Part shown: one piece after another, positions 42,410-52,767 of the stretch | How the letters are laid out: each line of letters opens with the position of its first letter | Numbering within the stretch: position 1 is the stretch's first letter | DNA from: Galeopsis tetrahit | Lineage: Eukaryota > Streptophyta > Magnoliopsida > Lamiales > Lamiaceae | Assembly: GCA_963675135.1 (NCBI GenBank) | Contig: OY776125.1 | Span: 40,144,513-40,208,512 of the forward strand | Direction: 5' to 3' | Length of the DNA: 64,000 nucleotides | The notes under the pieces: model-generated | The model's input: the letters and a program-made list of their open reading frames with translations, nothing else | Told to the model about the DNA's origin: nothing | Database searches by the model: none | Position numbers and translations under genes: made by a program

Positions 42410-43230
42410 TGAAGCCAAAACTACTTAAATGTTAATAAATCAGTAGTTAAGTATGTAGTCTATCATAACAGTTCATCAATTCAAAATTCATATTCATAAT
42501 CAGATCAGATAATGCACATATACACATAATCATAGAAGATGAAATATAGAAATAAAGATTAGGGTTAAGAAATGTTATCTTGTGAGCTTTTCCTTCGTAT
42601 TCAATCTTCAGATTCTGAATGTCAAGTACATCCTTGCTTTGATGTCCTTCTTATGTTGAAGATCAGTAATACCTTCATCTTGAATAATCGTCTCAATGAT
42701 TCTCTTGACTTTAACATTTATAACTTTTCCTTCCCCCTTTTTGGCTTCATCATACAACTCCCTAATAGATTTCAGTTGTTGCATGATTTCACCCTTCAAG
42801 GTCTAGGTAAGGTCATGAGTATATTGTTTAGTAGATACAACACCAAGTTAGGTTAAAAATACTCTGCTGATTTTTATCACTTTTTCAACATTATGAACTA
42901 CTTATCTGGATTCAGCTGTGTACTGTGATCAGCTGAGTACCATCCTTTTGAAGATCAGATCACTTTTTGGAGTCAGCACAGTAACATCAGATCAGTTCTC
43001 CCACTTTTCTGAATATTACTTTCTCGAAGAGTAGGTCATTTTTTAGTATCAACACAGTACTATCAGATCAGTACTATGACTAAGATCAGTTCCCCCTTCA
43101 GTAGAAAACTCTTCTTCTGTGCCTGTTTTTTTATGAATGTAGTGGTCTTGACATAGTCTTATTCTTCTGGTTTACCCTTTTGATGTACTGTTCTTGGTAT
43201 CAGCACAGTACCTGAAATGTTAGCACAGTT
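42410..43230 (-). pseudogene. Remnant of the Sirevirus extra ORF and GATCAGT-rich spacer
   Basis: The minus-strand frame at 42799-42608 reads MKGEIMQQLKSIRELYDEAKKGEG and KVINVKVKR. The DEAKKGE..VK..K wording also occurs in the extra ORF of element B (SDEAKKGEEVKEVK), so this is a remnant of the same gene. Between about 42880 and 43240 there are three imperfect copies of a unit with TCAGCACAGTA and ATCAGATCAGT. Nothing else is coding. Confidence 0.6.
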
Positions 43231-44502
43231 CTATATACAAGATGTGTTAGTGGTAGTAAGAGAAATCCAGATATACATAGAAGTTTTAAACAATTGAGAC
43301 CTCTTAAGTCTTCTGCCCTTATGGTCACAAAACCAAACTTTGTTCACCTTTTCTTGACTATCAGTATAGTTCACATTTAGTCTTCTAAGGTAACCACCAA
43401 CTGGTTTAACCTCTTTGGGAGCAGGAATGTGAGGCTTCTGATAATTAGAATAAGGTTTATAAGTTTGTGTGATATAAGGTCTGTACTTACGCTGTGGTAT
43501 ATCCTCTCTTATGATGTCATATGATAATGGTGGTGCATAGAGAATAGGTTGTATATGGTTATATCTCCTAGGCTTAGATGCATACAGCTGAGACTGCCTT
43601 AGATAGGCTGGTCTAGGCTGTGTCCATCTAGGTTGGACTGGTCTAGTCGTATATAGATGAGTTTTACTCTGCTGATTAGTACTCTTCTTATATGACATAG
43701 ACTGTTCTGTTCTCACCTTATTCATCTTATTACCATTTCTGATATTAGGATGAACAAGATTAGTTTGAACTAGTCCATTAGTCTTGGAGGTTATGAATTT
43801 TACGGGTTCCATGGGTTTCTTACCCTTATCAAGAATTATAGAACTGTTCTTAACTGTATTCGTGTTCTTGATTACAGAAGTAGATGAGCTAGGTACATCA
43901 ACACCTAATCCACTTTTATCAGCTGGGGATCTGTATTGATTTGATAATTGTTGATTAATCTTAGAAGATTTAATCATATCGGCCAATTTCAGATCTAAGC
44001 TTAGTACTTCTGTTTCCAAGAAACGATTACGTTCTTCAAGATTTTCATACTTATACTTTAAATCATTGAACTCATTGGTTTCGAGAGCTTGAGTCTTGAG
44101 CATACCATTATATAAATTGTCTATTAAAGCATACTTATCTTTGAGTTGTGACAACTCTTCTATTAAGCGTTCTTTTAAGGTAATTAATTTATGGTCTGCT
44201 CTTGACTGTGCTTCTCTGAGACTAATGAATTCTTGTTTTAAAGCAATGTTCTCATCGCTGACTTCCATGAAGGCTTTGTTAGTCAGTATGAGGTCTTCTT
44301 CAGTCACTTCATTAAAGTGATGAAGACTACTTCTTACACAACTGTCACCCGTATAACTTTCATCAGTTTCGGAACTATCACAAGAACGAAATGAAGTAAT
44401 AGATGATACCTCAATCTCTTGTTTGGCCATGAGTGTCAAGTCGCCATCATGATCATAATCTGAAATAGAGAACTTAGGCAGTTTTGTAGCATTAGTATCC
44501 AT
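43231..44502 (-). CDS. Gag-derived coiled-coil protein of the pol-less element
   Basis: A 423-codon open frame begins at ATG 44502, about 130 bp inside the primer site. It starts MDTNATKLPKFSISDYDHDG and continues DLTLMAKQEIEVSS, resembling the middle of Sirevirus gag; the N-terminal RPPVLDGSNYAYW domain is absent. Residues about 65-180 are a strong coiled coil (acidic/leucine-rich, with LKERLIEELSQLKDKY and LEERNRFLETEVLSLDLKL). Residues 250-390 are basic and rich in R, Q, Y and P, with no CCHC knuckle. No protease follows. An RNA- or particle-binding role is inference. The complete frame in a pol-less element is notable because it seems recently maintained. Confidence 0.75.
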   Translation of the reverse strand: MDTNATKLPKFSISDYDHDGDLTLMAKQEIEVSSITSFRSCDSSETDESYTGDSCVRSSLHHFNEVTEEDLILTNKAFMEVSDENIALKQEFISLREAQSRADHKLITLKERLIEELSQLKDKYALIDNLYNGMLKTQALETNEFNDLKYKYENLEERNRFLETEVLSLDLKLADMIKSSKINQQLSNQYRSPADKSGLGVDVPSSSTSVIKNTNTVKNSSIILDKGKKPMEPVKFITSKTNGLVQTNLVHPNIRNGNKMNKVRTEQSMSYKKSTNQQSKTHLYTTRPVQPRWTQPRPAYLRQSQLYASKPRRYNHIQPILYAPPLSYDIIREDIPQRKYRPYITQTYKPYSNYQKPHIPAPKEVKPVGGYLRRLNVNYTDSQEKVNKVWFCDHKGRRLKRSQLFKTSMYIWISLTTTNTSCI

Positions 44503-44634
44503 TATAAGAAATCAAGATATTATATAACAATAAATCTTTACAACAAGTAATTTCACGGATCAGTTCTGTAGACAACAAGACTTTCCCCAAAAGTCTTCTT
44601 GGTAATCTAGAAACAGCAGTCCAGAAGAACTACT

Positions 44635-44646
44635 GCTCTGATACCA
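44635..44646 (-). promoter_or_regulatory. Primer-binding site, tRNA-iMet type (pol-less element)
   Basis: Minus strand TGGTATCAGAGC, two bases inside the 5' LTR, complementary to the 3' end of initiator tRNA-Met. Confidence 0.95.
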
Positions 44647-44648
44647 CT

Positions 44649-46002
44649 TGTTGGTCCCAAGTTGAGTTTAGATTGAGTAAGCTAAGAAAATTCTAGAGGG
44701 GAGGGGTGAATAGTCTTTTTAAAATCTGTCAAAATATCAGAGTTTTTATGCGGAAATTATTCTGACCAGTACTGTTCTTACTGAGTTAGATCAGTACTTT
44801 TCAGTTAAAGATTTATACTCGAATTTTACTTAGATCTTTTACTTTGTAAACTTTAATGGTCTTAGTTAAACAATTCAAACAAATATCAAACATAAAGTAA
44901 AGAACACAAGATTTATAGTGGTTCGACAAATGTTTACATCCACTCTCACAACTCCAGTTGTGAAGTTTTATTAACTCTTCATTCTAGAGTTTCTTGTGGC
45001 TTAAAGTCCCAAGATTAAGAATGTGATCTTATCGATTATACCTCTAGGTATATCTTCGATCGACTAGTAATTCTACAAGTAACTAGAACACTTGTTTACA
45101 CAATACAAACTTTAAAATGAAAAGTAAAACTTCTCTTGAGTAGCCTTTGATTCTTCTCTTCAATTCTGTGGCTTCTCCCTAGATTGATCTTCTTAACTCT
45201 ATGAGTTCTTGAATACTTCGAATACTTTGATTGCACTTAGATCAGTAGTCTTTCAGTAGTCTTAGCAGTAGAAGATCACACAGTATTTATAGACATTAGT
45301 ATGATAGTTAGCAGTTTGTGAACTAATTCTCAACTAACTCTAAAACTGTTTTTGTTGTAACTTATCCTTTTGTAACCGACTTTGTAACTTCCTTCAACTT
45401 TATCCAAGTCAGCACATCTTCAAATATATTCAGTTACGCCTTAAATAAGTTTTTCAAACTTATTCTTCAATTATACCAACTCAGTACAGTAAACTACTCT
45501 TCTTAGTTTTACTGTTCTTAGTCAGTCAGCAAAGTTCTCTTAAACTGTTCTAACTTCTCCAAAATACTTCTAAGCTTTTCTTCAACTCTTCAAAGTCTTC
45601 TTATTCTGAAGTAGTCTTTTGAGTCTTCAATAATCTTCTGATCAAGTTCTAATCTACTGTTCTAAACTATTACAATGCTGATTGCAATACAACTTTACAA
45701 ATATAAAACCTATCTATACATCAACTGAACTATATACAGATGAGTACATCTAAGTCCTATACTATAAGCTGTCTATACAATATAAAACATCAGCTTAATT
45801 CCTAACAGTTCATATATCAGATCAGTAATACACTAAGATCAGTAAACATATATAAGATCAGTAACTCAGTTTATAAGTTTTCTCAAGATGACTTAGTTAA
45901 GATGACTTCCAACCACATATATCATTAACTTTAAGTTGTTTTTAGCCATCAAAACATACAATCATCAACTAGAACTTTGTTTCAAGGATTCATATCCCAA
46001 CA
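44649..46002 (-). repeat. 5' LTR of the pol-less element (1354 bp)
   Basis: Same length and ends as 41040-42393; adjacent to the primer site. Its outer edge interrupts the RNase H frame of Sirevirus A. Confidence 0.95.
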
Positions 46003-48192
46003 AGTCGTACTCTTTCTATCATCTATATCTCTAGCCCAATCAGCATCACTGTAGCCTATCAAAATGTTGTTGGTGTCCTTAGTATACCATATTCCAAGGT
46101 CACTTATACCTGAAACATACTTGATAATCCTTTTCACAGCATTGAGGTGAGATTCCTTTGGATTAGCTTGGTACCTAGCACAAACACACACACTGTACAT
46201 AATATCTGGTCTACTAGAGGTTAGATATAGTAAACTACCTATCATGGATCTGTAAAGTGTTGGATCAATATCTGTTCCAGCACTATCTTTGCAAAGTTTC
46301 AAAGAAGATCCCATAGGAGTTTTCATTGGTTTTGAATTCTCAAGACCAAATCTTTTAACCATGTTCTTAGCATACTTACTCTGGGAGAAGAAAATACCAT
46401 CGCTGCATTGTTTGATTTGAAGACCTAGAAAATAATTCAAGTCTCCAACCATACTCATTTCAAATGTTGCAGTCATTGCCTCAACAAATTTACTCAACAT
46501 TTTATCACAAGTAGAACCAAACACAATGTCATCAACATATATTTGAACAATTAGTATATCATCTTCAGTGTGCTTAATGAACAAAGTTTTATCTGCCTCT
46601 CCTCTAATAAAACCATATTCCAAAAGAAAGTCAGTAAGCCTACCATACCATGCTCGAGGAGCTTGTTTTAGACCATACAAAGCTTTCTTAAGTTTATATA
46701 CATGATCAGGATACGGTGGATCTTCAAATCCCTTAGGTTGTTTAACATATGCCTCTTCATTCAATATGCCATTTAGAAAGGCAACTTTTACATCCATTTG
46801 ATGAAGTTTAATATCAATAAAACATGCAATTGCTAACAGTAATCTAATAGATTCTATCCTAGCAACAGGTGCAAAAGTTTCATCAAAATCAACTCCTTCA
46901 ACTTGGGTGTAACCTTGTGCTACTAACTTAGCCTTGTTCCTAACAATATTACCAGATTCATCAGTTTTATTCTTGAATATCCACTTTGTTCCAATGACAT
47001 TAGTATGACTAGGTCTTGGAACAAGTGTCCACACTTCATTTCTTTCAAACTGACCAAGTTCTTCATGCATAACATTAATCCAGTTTTCATCAGTTAAGGC
47101 TTCTTTAGCACTCTTAGGTTCAATTTCAGATAAATAACATTCAACATTTACAACATTACACATAGAAGACATGCATATTGTTCTTACCACATCTATCTTA
47201 TTTGATCTTACTCTTCCTCTTATTTGCACTCCAACTGTAGCATCGCCTATGATCTGGTCAGAAGGATGCCTTTTACCTATTCTTGAAGAAGGATTCGTTT
47301 TGGGAACATACTGATCATTCTGTGAGGTTACAACTGACTGTTCTATAGATGTTGACCTAGATGTGTTAACATTTGGTGCAACATTTTCAGACGTAAGTGT
47401 ATTCTCAGAATTATTAGTGACCTGTGATACATCTTCTTCATCTTTGTCATCTGTAAGACCTTTATCATCATCAAACACAACATTAACAGATTCTTGAACA
47501 GTGTTAGTTCTTAGGTTATATACTCTATAAGCTTTACTATTTCTAGAATAGCCTAAAAAGAAACCTTTATCACTTTTACAATCAAACTTATGAAGTTGAT
47601 CCCTATCATTCAGAATATAACACACACAACCAAATACATGAAAATATTTCACATTAGGTTTTATGTTGTTCAAAATCTCATAAGGTGTTTGATTTGTGCC
47701 AGAACGAATAAAAACCCTATTAATAATATGGCATGCAGTATTCAATGATTCTCCCCTAAATTTCTTAGCAAGACATTTGGAAGTAAGCATGACTCTTGCC
47801 ATTTCTTGTAAAGTTCTATTCTTTCTTTCAACAATTCCATTTTGTTGTGGAGTTTTAGGAGATGAATATTCTTGCAAGATACCCTTTTTATCAAAAAAAT
47901 CATTAAACATGTTGTTTTCAAATTCCCTACCATGATCAGTTCTAATACGACCAACTTTCAAGTTAAACACATTTTTGAACCTCTTATAAAGAATTTTAAA
48001 TGCAGCAAATGCTTCAGATTTGTCTCTCAAAGACTCTACCCAGGTATATCTAGAAAAACCATCTACCACAACTAAGGAATACCTCTTTCCTCCAATGCTT
48101 TCAGTTTCCACAGGACCCATCAAATCCATGTGCAGCAATTCAAAGCATCGATGTGTAGAACAATGTGACAGCATTTTGTGCGACATTCTTAC
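46003..48192 (-). pseudogene. Sirevirus A pol: integrase core, reverse transcriptase, RNase H N-part
   Basis: The frame of 728 codons after a TAG contains the integrase core, with D in HMDLMGPVE (about residue 21), D in RTDHGREFEN (about 83) and E in NGIVERKNRTL (about 121). The variable linker and then RT follow, with WTLVPRP, LVAQGYTQVEGVDFDETFAPV, MDVKVAFLNG and the active site YVDD near 549. RNase H begins with GYSDADWARDIDDRKST and is cut at 46003 by the pol-less element. INT before RT is the Ty1/copia order. The ATG at 48186 is only the first ATG after an in-frame stop. Remarkably the frame is otherwise uninterrupted for 2.2 kb. Confidence 0.95.
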
Positions 48193-49055
48193 CTACTTAC
48201 CTTTTTGGCATGGTCCACATACAGTGGTATTGTGAAACCTCAGTTTTGGAATTCCTTTTACTGCATCTGATTTGATTAGCTTTTTCATTGCTCTGGAATT
48301 TGCATGACTCAATCTTTGATGCCATAAAATATTTTCATCATGTTTTGACAAGTTACACATATTTGTTCCAATAAGATAGCAATTATCAACTGACCTAATA
48401 CCAGTCATGACACAAACTTCATCTTTATTAAGAACATAACATGAATCTTTATCAAATTTCACATGCAAATTATCATCACAAAGTTGACTAATGCTAATCA
48501 GATTTGCAAGTAAGCCATCAACATGCAAGACATTTTTAGGCTTAGGAAAACCTTCAACATTCAAAGTTCCTTTACCAACAATCTTTCCTTTAAAACCACC
48601 TCCATATGTAACACGACCACTATTCAATGTCACATAATCAGATAAGAAGTCTATACGGCCTGTCATATGTCTAGAACAACCACTATCAAAATACCATAAA
48701 TCAGGTAGACATGCTTTTAAGGAGGTATGAACAACATTACAGGTAGCTTTTGGTTTCCATGCAGATTTCAGAAACTGTTTACCAGGATGTGACAGTTTTT
48801 CATGCAGCATTTTCAAGGTTTTCAGTTCTTCAAACAATTTTATGCAGTAAGGACGAACGTGACCAACTTTGAAACAGTAATGACATATATACTTCCTTTT
48901 AACCTTGTGAGGATCTGTTTGTGTAGATGTTACACCAGATGTGTCAACATTTGCCTTCACAAATTTCACAGGTTTTCTAAAATTTTCAGAAATAGAAGCT
49001 GTTACACCATCATAACCTAAACCATGATTATTAGACTTACCAGTAGCTATAGCAT
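48193..49055 (-). pseudogene. Sirevirus A gag end, protease and integrase zinc region
   Basis: From the hAT edge, the frame gives gag C-terminus with a zinc knuckle CHYCFKVGHVRPYC (C-x2-C-x4-H-x4-C), then the protease active site in WYFDSGCSRHMTG, and the GAG_pre-integrase H-H-C-C region (LWHQRLSHAN ... VCGPCQKGK). It ends in a TAG at 48195-48193; the next frame (46003-48192) is in the same register, so the TAG is a point nonsense mutation within pol. The MAWPISTP start at 49080 lies inside the hAT end and is not real. Confidence 0.93.
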
Positions 49056-52000
49056 TAGGGGTGGAAATAGGCCAGGCCACCCGACAGGGGCCTACGGCCT
49101 GGCGTATTAACGGCCTGGCCTAGCCTATTTATGATATGAGCCGGGCTTAGGCTTTTTAAAAAGCCTATTTATATAAGTAGGCTGGGCTTAGGCTTTGAAA
49201 AAGGTCTTATAAGCCTAACAGGCCAGCCTGTTTAAATTATATATTATATTATATATATATATATATATACATAATTATAAATAAATATATTTTAAGATAT
49301 TTGAGAAACGCTCAAAGTATTTCTAGTCACAGTCGCAGCCTTTCAAACCCTAGAATTATATCTTGACCTTTTGATCATATTCTTGGTGTCGCTTGAATCA
49401 TATTATCGTCTCGTGATCGTGAATTCGTGATCTCTTACATTGGTCGCCGCAAGCCATCACCACTCACCAAGACCACCAGGTCCACCCCACACAGTACGAC
49501 ATCAGGTATATTTTCTCTATCACTTTAACTTGTAGAATATAGTAGTGGCAGTAGTGCATACAACAAGAGAAAAATATAGTGAATATATATTATGCGGTAG
49601 TTTTAAGGTTTGCTAATAGTCATAATGACAGTGGAATATGATTATATGTTTGCTGTTTTTCTCGAACCTTTCCACGCCTATATATATATATATACTTTCC
49701 ACGCCTATGTTTGCTGTATGTACTTTCCACGCCTATATATATATATATATATATATACTTTAATTTTAGTTGTAATTAATTTTTTTCTACAAATGTGAAG
49801 TTCTAGAACATTGATAGAAAAGGTAATGCAATAACTTTAAGTTATTGGAAGTATAAATCTTCTACTTCTATATAGTTAAAACTTGTTGTAAGTATTAAAA
49901 ATTTTATATATCATTAAAACTTTTGTGTAAGTATTAAAACTGTGTGTACTTAAATTTTTTAATATGACTCATATTTGCAGGTGTAACAATGTCTTCTCAA
50001 TTAGAAAATGGTGAAAGGGAAAACAATGAAGACGTAAATGAGAGTGATTGTGTTATCAAGAAAAAGAGAAAGAAAACATCAATTGTTTGGAACGATTTTG
50101 ATGAAATAGAAATCCCAAAAATTGGTTTGAAAGCTGTTTGCAAGTATTGCAAGGATAAATTCGCAACGGGTGGAAAGGGGGCTAGCACAAGTCATCTAAA
50201 AAGACACGCGGACACTTGCTTATATAGAAGGTTGCATATGGATGCATCAAAGAAGCAATCAATCATTCCATTTAAGTCCTCATTTTCTACTGGTAATCCA
50301 TTTTTGACCCCTGGTGTTCGATATTCTAATGAAAAAAATGAGGGAGATCATTGCTACTGCTGTAATGGTGCACGAGTATCCTTTTAACATTGTTGAGGAC
50401 GAAGTGTGGATGTGGGGCTTTCAATATGCCAATTCAGAGTTTGTGAAAGTTTCACGCAAAACAGTACGAAGTGATTGTTTGGCAATATATAAGGCAGAGA
50501 AGAAGATTTTAAAGGCCATGTTAAAAAGTGTGAGCAAGATCAGTTTAACTACTGACATGTGGAAATCAAGTCACCAAGTAGTAGAATATATGGTTATCAC
50601 TGGTCATTTCATTGATGCAAACTGGAATCTTCAAAAGAGAGTGTTAAGCTTCGTGAAAGTACCTGCTCCTAGGCGTGGAATTGATGTGGCAGATGCAATT
50701 TTTAAGTGTTTGAAAGCTTGGGGGATCGAGAATAAGGTATTTTCAGTTACAGTTGATAATGCTTCTTATAATGACTCTTGCTTAAGAAATCTGAAGGAAA
50801 ACTTATCACATAGTAGTAAGTTAGTACTTGGTGGTAATTTATTCCATGTTAGGTGTTGCGCACATATACTGAATTTGTTAGTGCAAGATGGTCTTGGTGA
50901 GATCAGACCCATCATTAATAATATTCTTGAATCTGTGAAGTATATCAATCACAATGATGCAAGGTTGAAGGCATTTTGTGATGTTTTAGAACTAAAGGGC
51001 TTGAAGGAAACAAGGCTTATTATTGATTGTCCGACTAGATGGAACTCTACGTTTCATATGCTTTCAGCTGCTTTGAAATTTCAAATTGCTTTTCCAGCTT
51101 ATAAAGAAAGAGAGCCACATTATAAGTATGCACCATTAAATGAGGAATGGGAGCAAGTCAAAAGAGTTTGTCAACTTCTTGAAGTGTTTAATGTTGCCAC
51201 TCATGTCATTTCAGGTAGTGAATATCCCACTGCTAATCTGTATCTTCCCGAAGTTTGGAGGGTGAAACAAGAACTTGATAAAGCAACAAATGATGAATTC
51301 CCCTTCATGAAAACTATGGCAGCTCGAATGAAAGAAAAGTTTGACAAGTATTGGGAGGAATGTAATCTTTTGATGGCCATTGCCAGTGTTTTGGATCCTC
51401 GGTGCAAATTCCATGTTGTTAATATTTGTTTTCCCTTGATATACTCACCTCCGGATGTGGCTAAGAAGAATGTGGATAAGGTGATGAATTCACTGCACGA
51501 TTTATATAATGAGTATGTTGAATTTGCCAAAGAGGAGTTGGAAAATGATGTTGCCAACGAAAATGATATTGAAGGAGACGACTCAACTTCAAGTGATCAT
51601 AATTCCTTAGTCACGGGATTTGACCAAATCATGAGAAAGGTTCGAGAAAATGAAGCAACTCCCCCATTGAAATTTGAGTTACAATCTTATCTTGAGGAGG
51701 GTGTTTATAATTCAAATGGAGATGGTGGCTCTAGCTCTTTTAGTGCTTTGGATTGGTGGAAAAGCAACAACATGAAATATATGATATTGTCAAAGATGGC
51801 AGCCGATATACTAGCTATTCCTATCTCGACAGTTGCATCAGAGTCCACTTTTAGTGCTGGAGGCAGAGTTATTGATGATTTTCGCTCTAAATTGAATGAA
51901 GAGTCTATAACAGCACTTATTTGTGGTGGGGATTGGCTTCGCAGCAAGTATGGTATGAAGAGAAATAAGGTATAAATTTTAATTAATAAATTTAATATGT

Positions 52001-52586
52001 GTTATATTTGATTTCTATGAGTTGTATTTATCATCAAAATTATTTTCTTGAAGGTGGATGAGAAAGAAGAAGGGTTTATCTTGAAGACTTAAAGTTTTTT
52101 ATATTTATTGTTTATATTGAAGGTGTCCAAGTAGCTATGAGATTATCTTGATGAAGACTATTTTGATGATTATCAATATGACTTTGTGTGTTTTTTTTAT
52201 ATATTATTGCACTTACTAATTTCTTGAGAGGAGATAGTTTTATTATGTTTTGTTTGTTCAATTGGTTGGTTGGATTGATTTTATTACTAGATCGAGAAGT
52301 TGGTATTGTTTTATTTTAGTTATCGTCGTATATTTACAATGCACTTATTTTATTCGTGATTTTTTGAATTTTGATATTTAAAATATTAAATTTTATTTTC
52401 ATATTGAACATATTTAATAGGCCCCTAAAAGGCTCGTAGGCCTGGCCTGTTTACTTAAAAGGCCAGGCCAAGCCTATAAAAAAAGCCTATCATAGATAAT
52501 AGGTCAGGCCTAAACTAAAAATTTGACAAGTAGGCCTAGGCTTTTTCATGCATGGCCTGGCCTGGCCTGGCCTATTTCCACCCCTA
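49056..52586 (+). mobile_element. hAT transposon with 8-bp TSD TATAGCAT
   Basis: The ends are TAGGGGTGGAAATAGGCC and its inverse; the inverted repeat is perfect for 24 bp (49056-49079 and 52563-52586). Flanks TATAGCAT are identical (49048-49055 and 52587-52594). The 3531-bp element carries a nearly complete transposase on the plus strand. Sub-terminal regions (49080-49300 and 52400-52560) are rich in GGCCTGGCC and AGGCCTATTT-type words in both orientations, as in hAT elements. The non-coding left part has (TA)n runs and three CTTTCCACGCCTAT copies (about 49668-49735). It interrupts gag of Sirevirus A but preserves the register with the TSD counted. Confidence 0.96.
49989..51975 (+). pseudogene. 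hAT transposase (RICESLEEPER-type), single frameshift
   Basis: The start at 49989 (MSSQLENGERENNEDVNES) opens a basic region and a BED zinc finger (CKYCKDKFATGG ... HLKRHADTC, residues about 50-80). At about 50332-50340 a run of seven A bases shifts the frame; the rest continues in the next frame to 51975. There the RNase H-like fold shows D in SLTTDMWKS, D in TVDNASYND, the CCAHILNLLV and DCPTRWNST signatures, and the C-terminal hAT dimerisation domain with WWKSN, ILAIPISTVASESTFSAGGRV (E of the D-D-E set) and LNEESITALICGGDWLR. Total length (about 660 residues) is normal for the family. One base in a homopolymer is the only clear break, so the element is young, or the base is a sequencing error. 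Confidence 0.93.
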
Positions 52587-52767
52587 TATAGCATTATTTA
52601 CCTCAGAAGCACTCTTGGAATATTTCTTGAAACACAAAGTGGAATTTATCAGTTTCTCTTTTAAGTTAAAGATTTCCAGATCTCTTTTGGTAAGTATAAC
52701 TTCTAGCTTGGTGATTGTGTCTTTCAGATCCTCGTTCTCTTTATTCAAAGAATTAAGAGTGAGTTTT
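52587..52767 (-). pseudogene. Sirevirus A gag, middle fragment (coiled coil)
   Basis: 60 codons between the hAT element and the solo LTR read TLNSLNKENEDLKDTITKLE, ILTKRDLEIFNLKEK and YSKSASEVNNAI, a leucine/charged coiled coil. The register matches the gag pieces on both sides once insertions and TSDs are removed. Confidence 0.9.

Larger units (their letters stand above)
41040..46002 (-). mobile_element. Pol-less Sirevirus-derived LTR element (LARD-like), 4963 bp
   Basis: Two LTRs of exactly 1354 bp (41040-42393 and 44649-46002) begin TGTTGGTCCC and end CCCAACA. Primer site and polypurine tract are intact. The 2255-bp interior has a gag-derived coiled-coil ORF and a scrap of the extra ORF, but no protease, integrase, RT or RNase H. 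Flanks ACTCA (41035-41039) and AGTCG (46003-46007) agree at three of five bases, a weak TSD. It interrupts RNase H of Sirevirus A after RKST; the frame is kept (4968 bp with TSD). It must have been mobilised in trans. Element B has the same LTR family and could be a relative of the helper. Confidence 0.93.

Noticed and set aside
48193..48195. Programmed stop-codon readthrough between gag and pol
   Set aside because: The TAG lies inside pol, between the integrase zinc region and core; a random nonsense mutation is more likely.
49610..49798. 62-codon ORF in hAT left region
   Set aside because: Translation of (TA)n and CTTTCCACGCC repeats.
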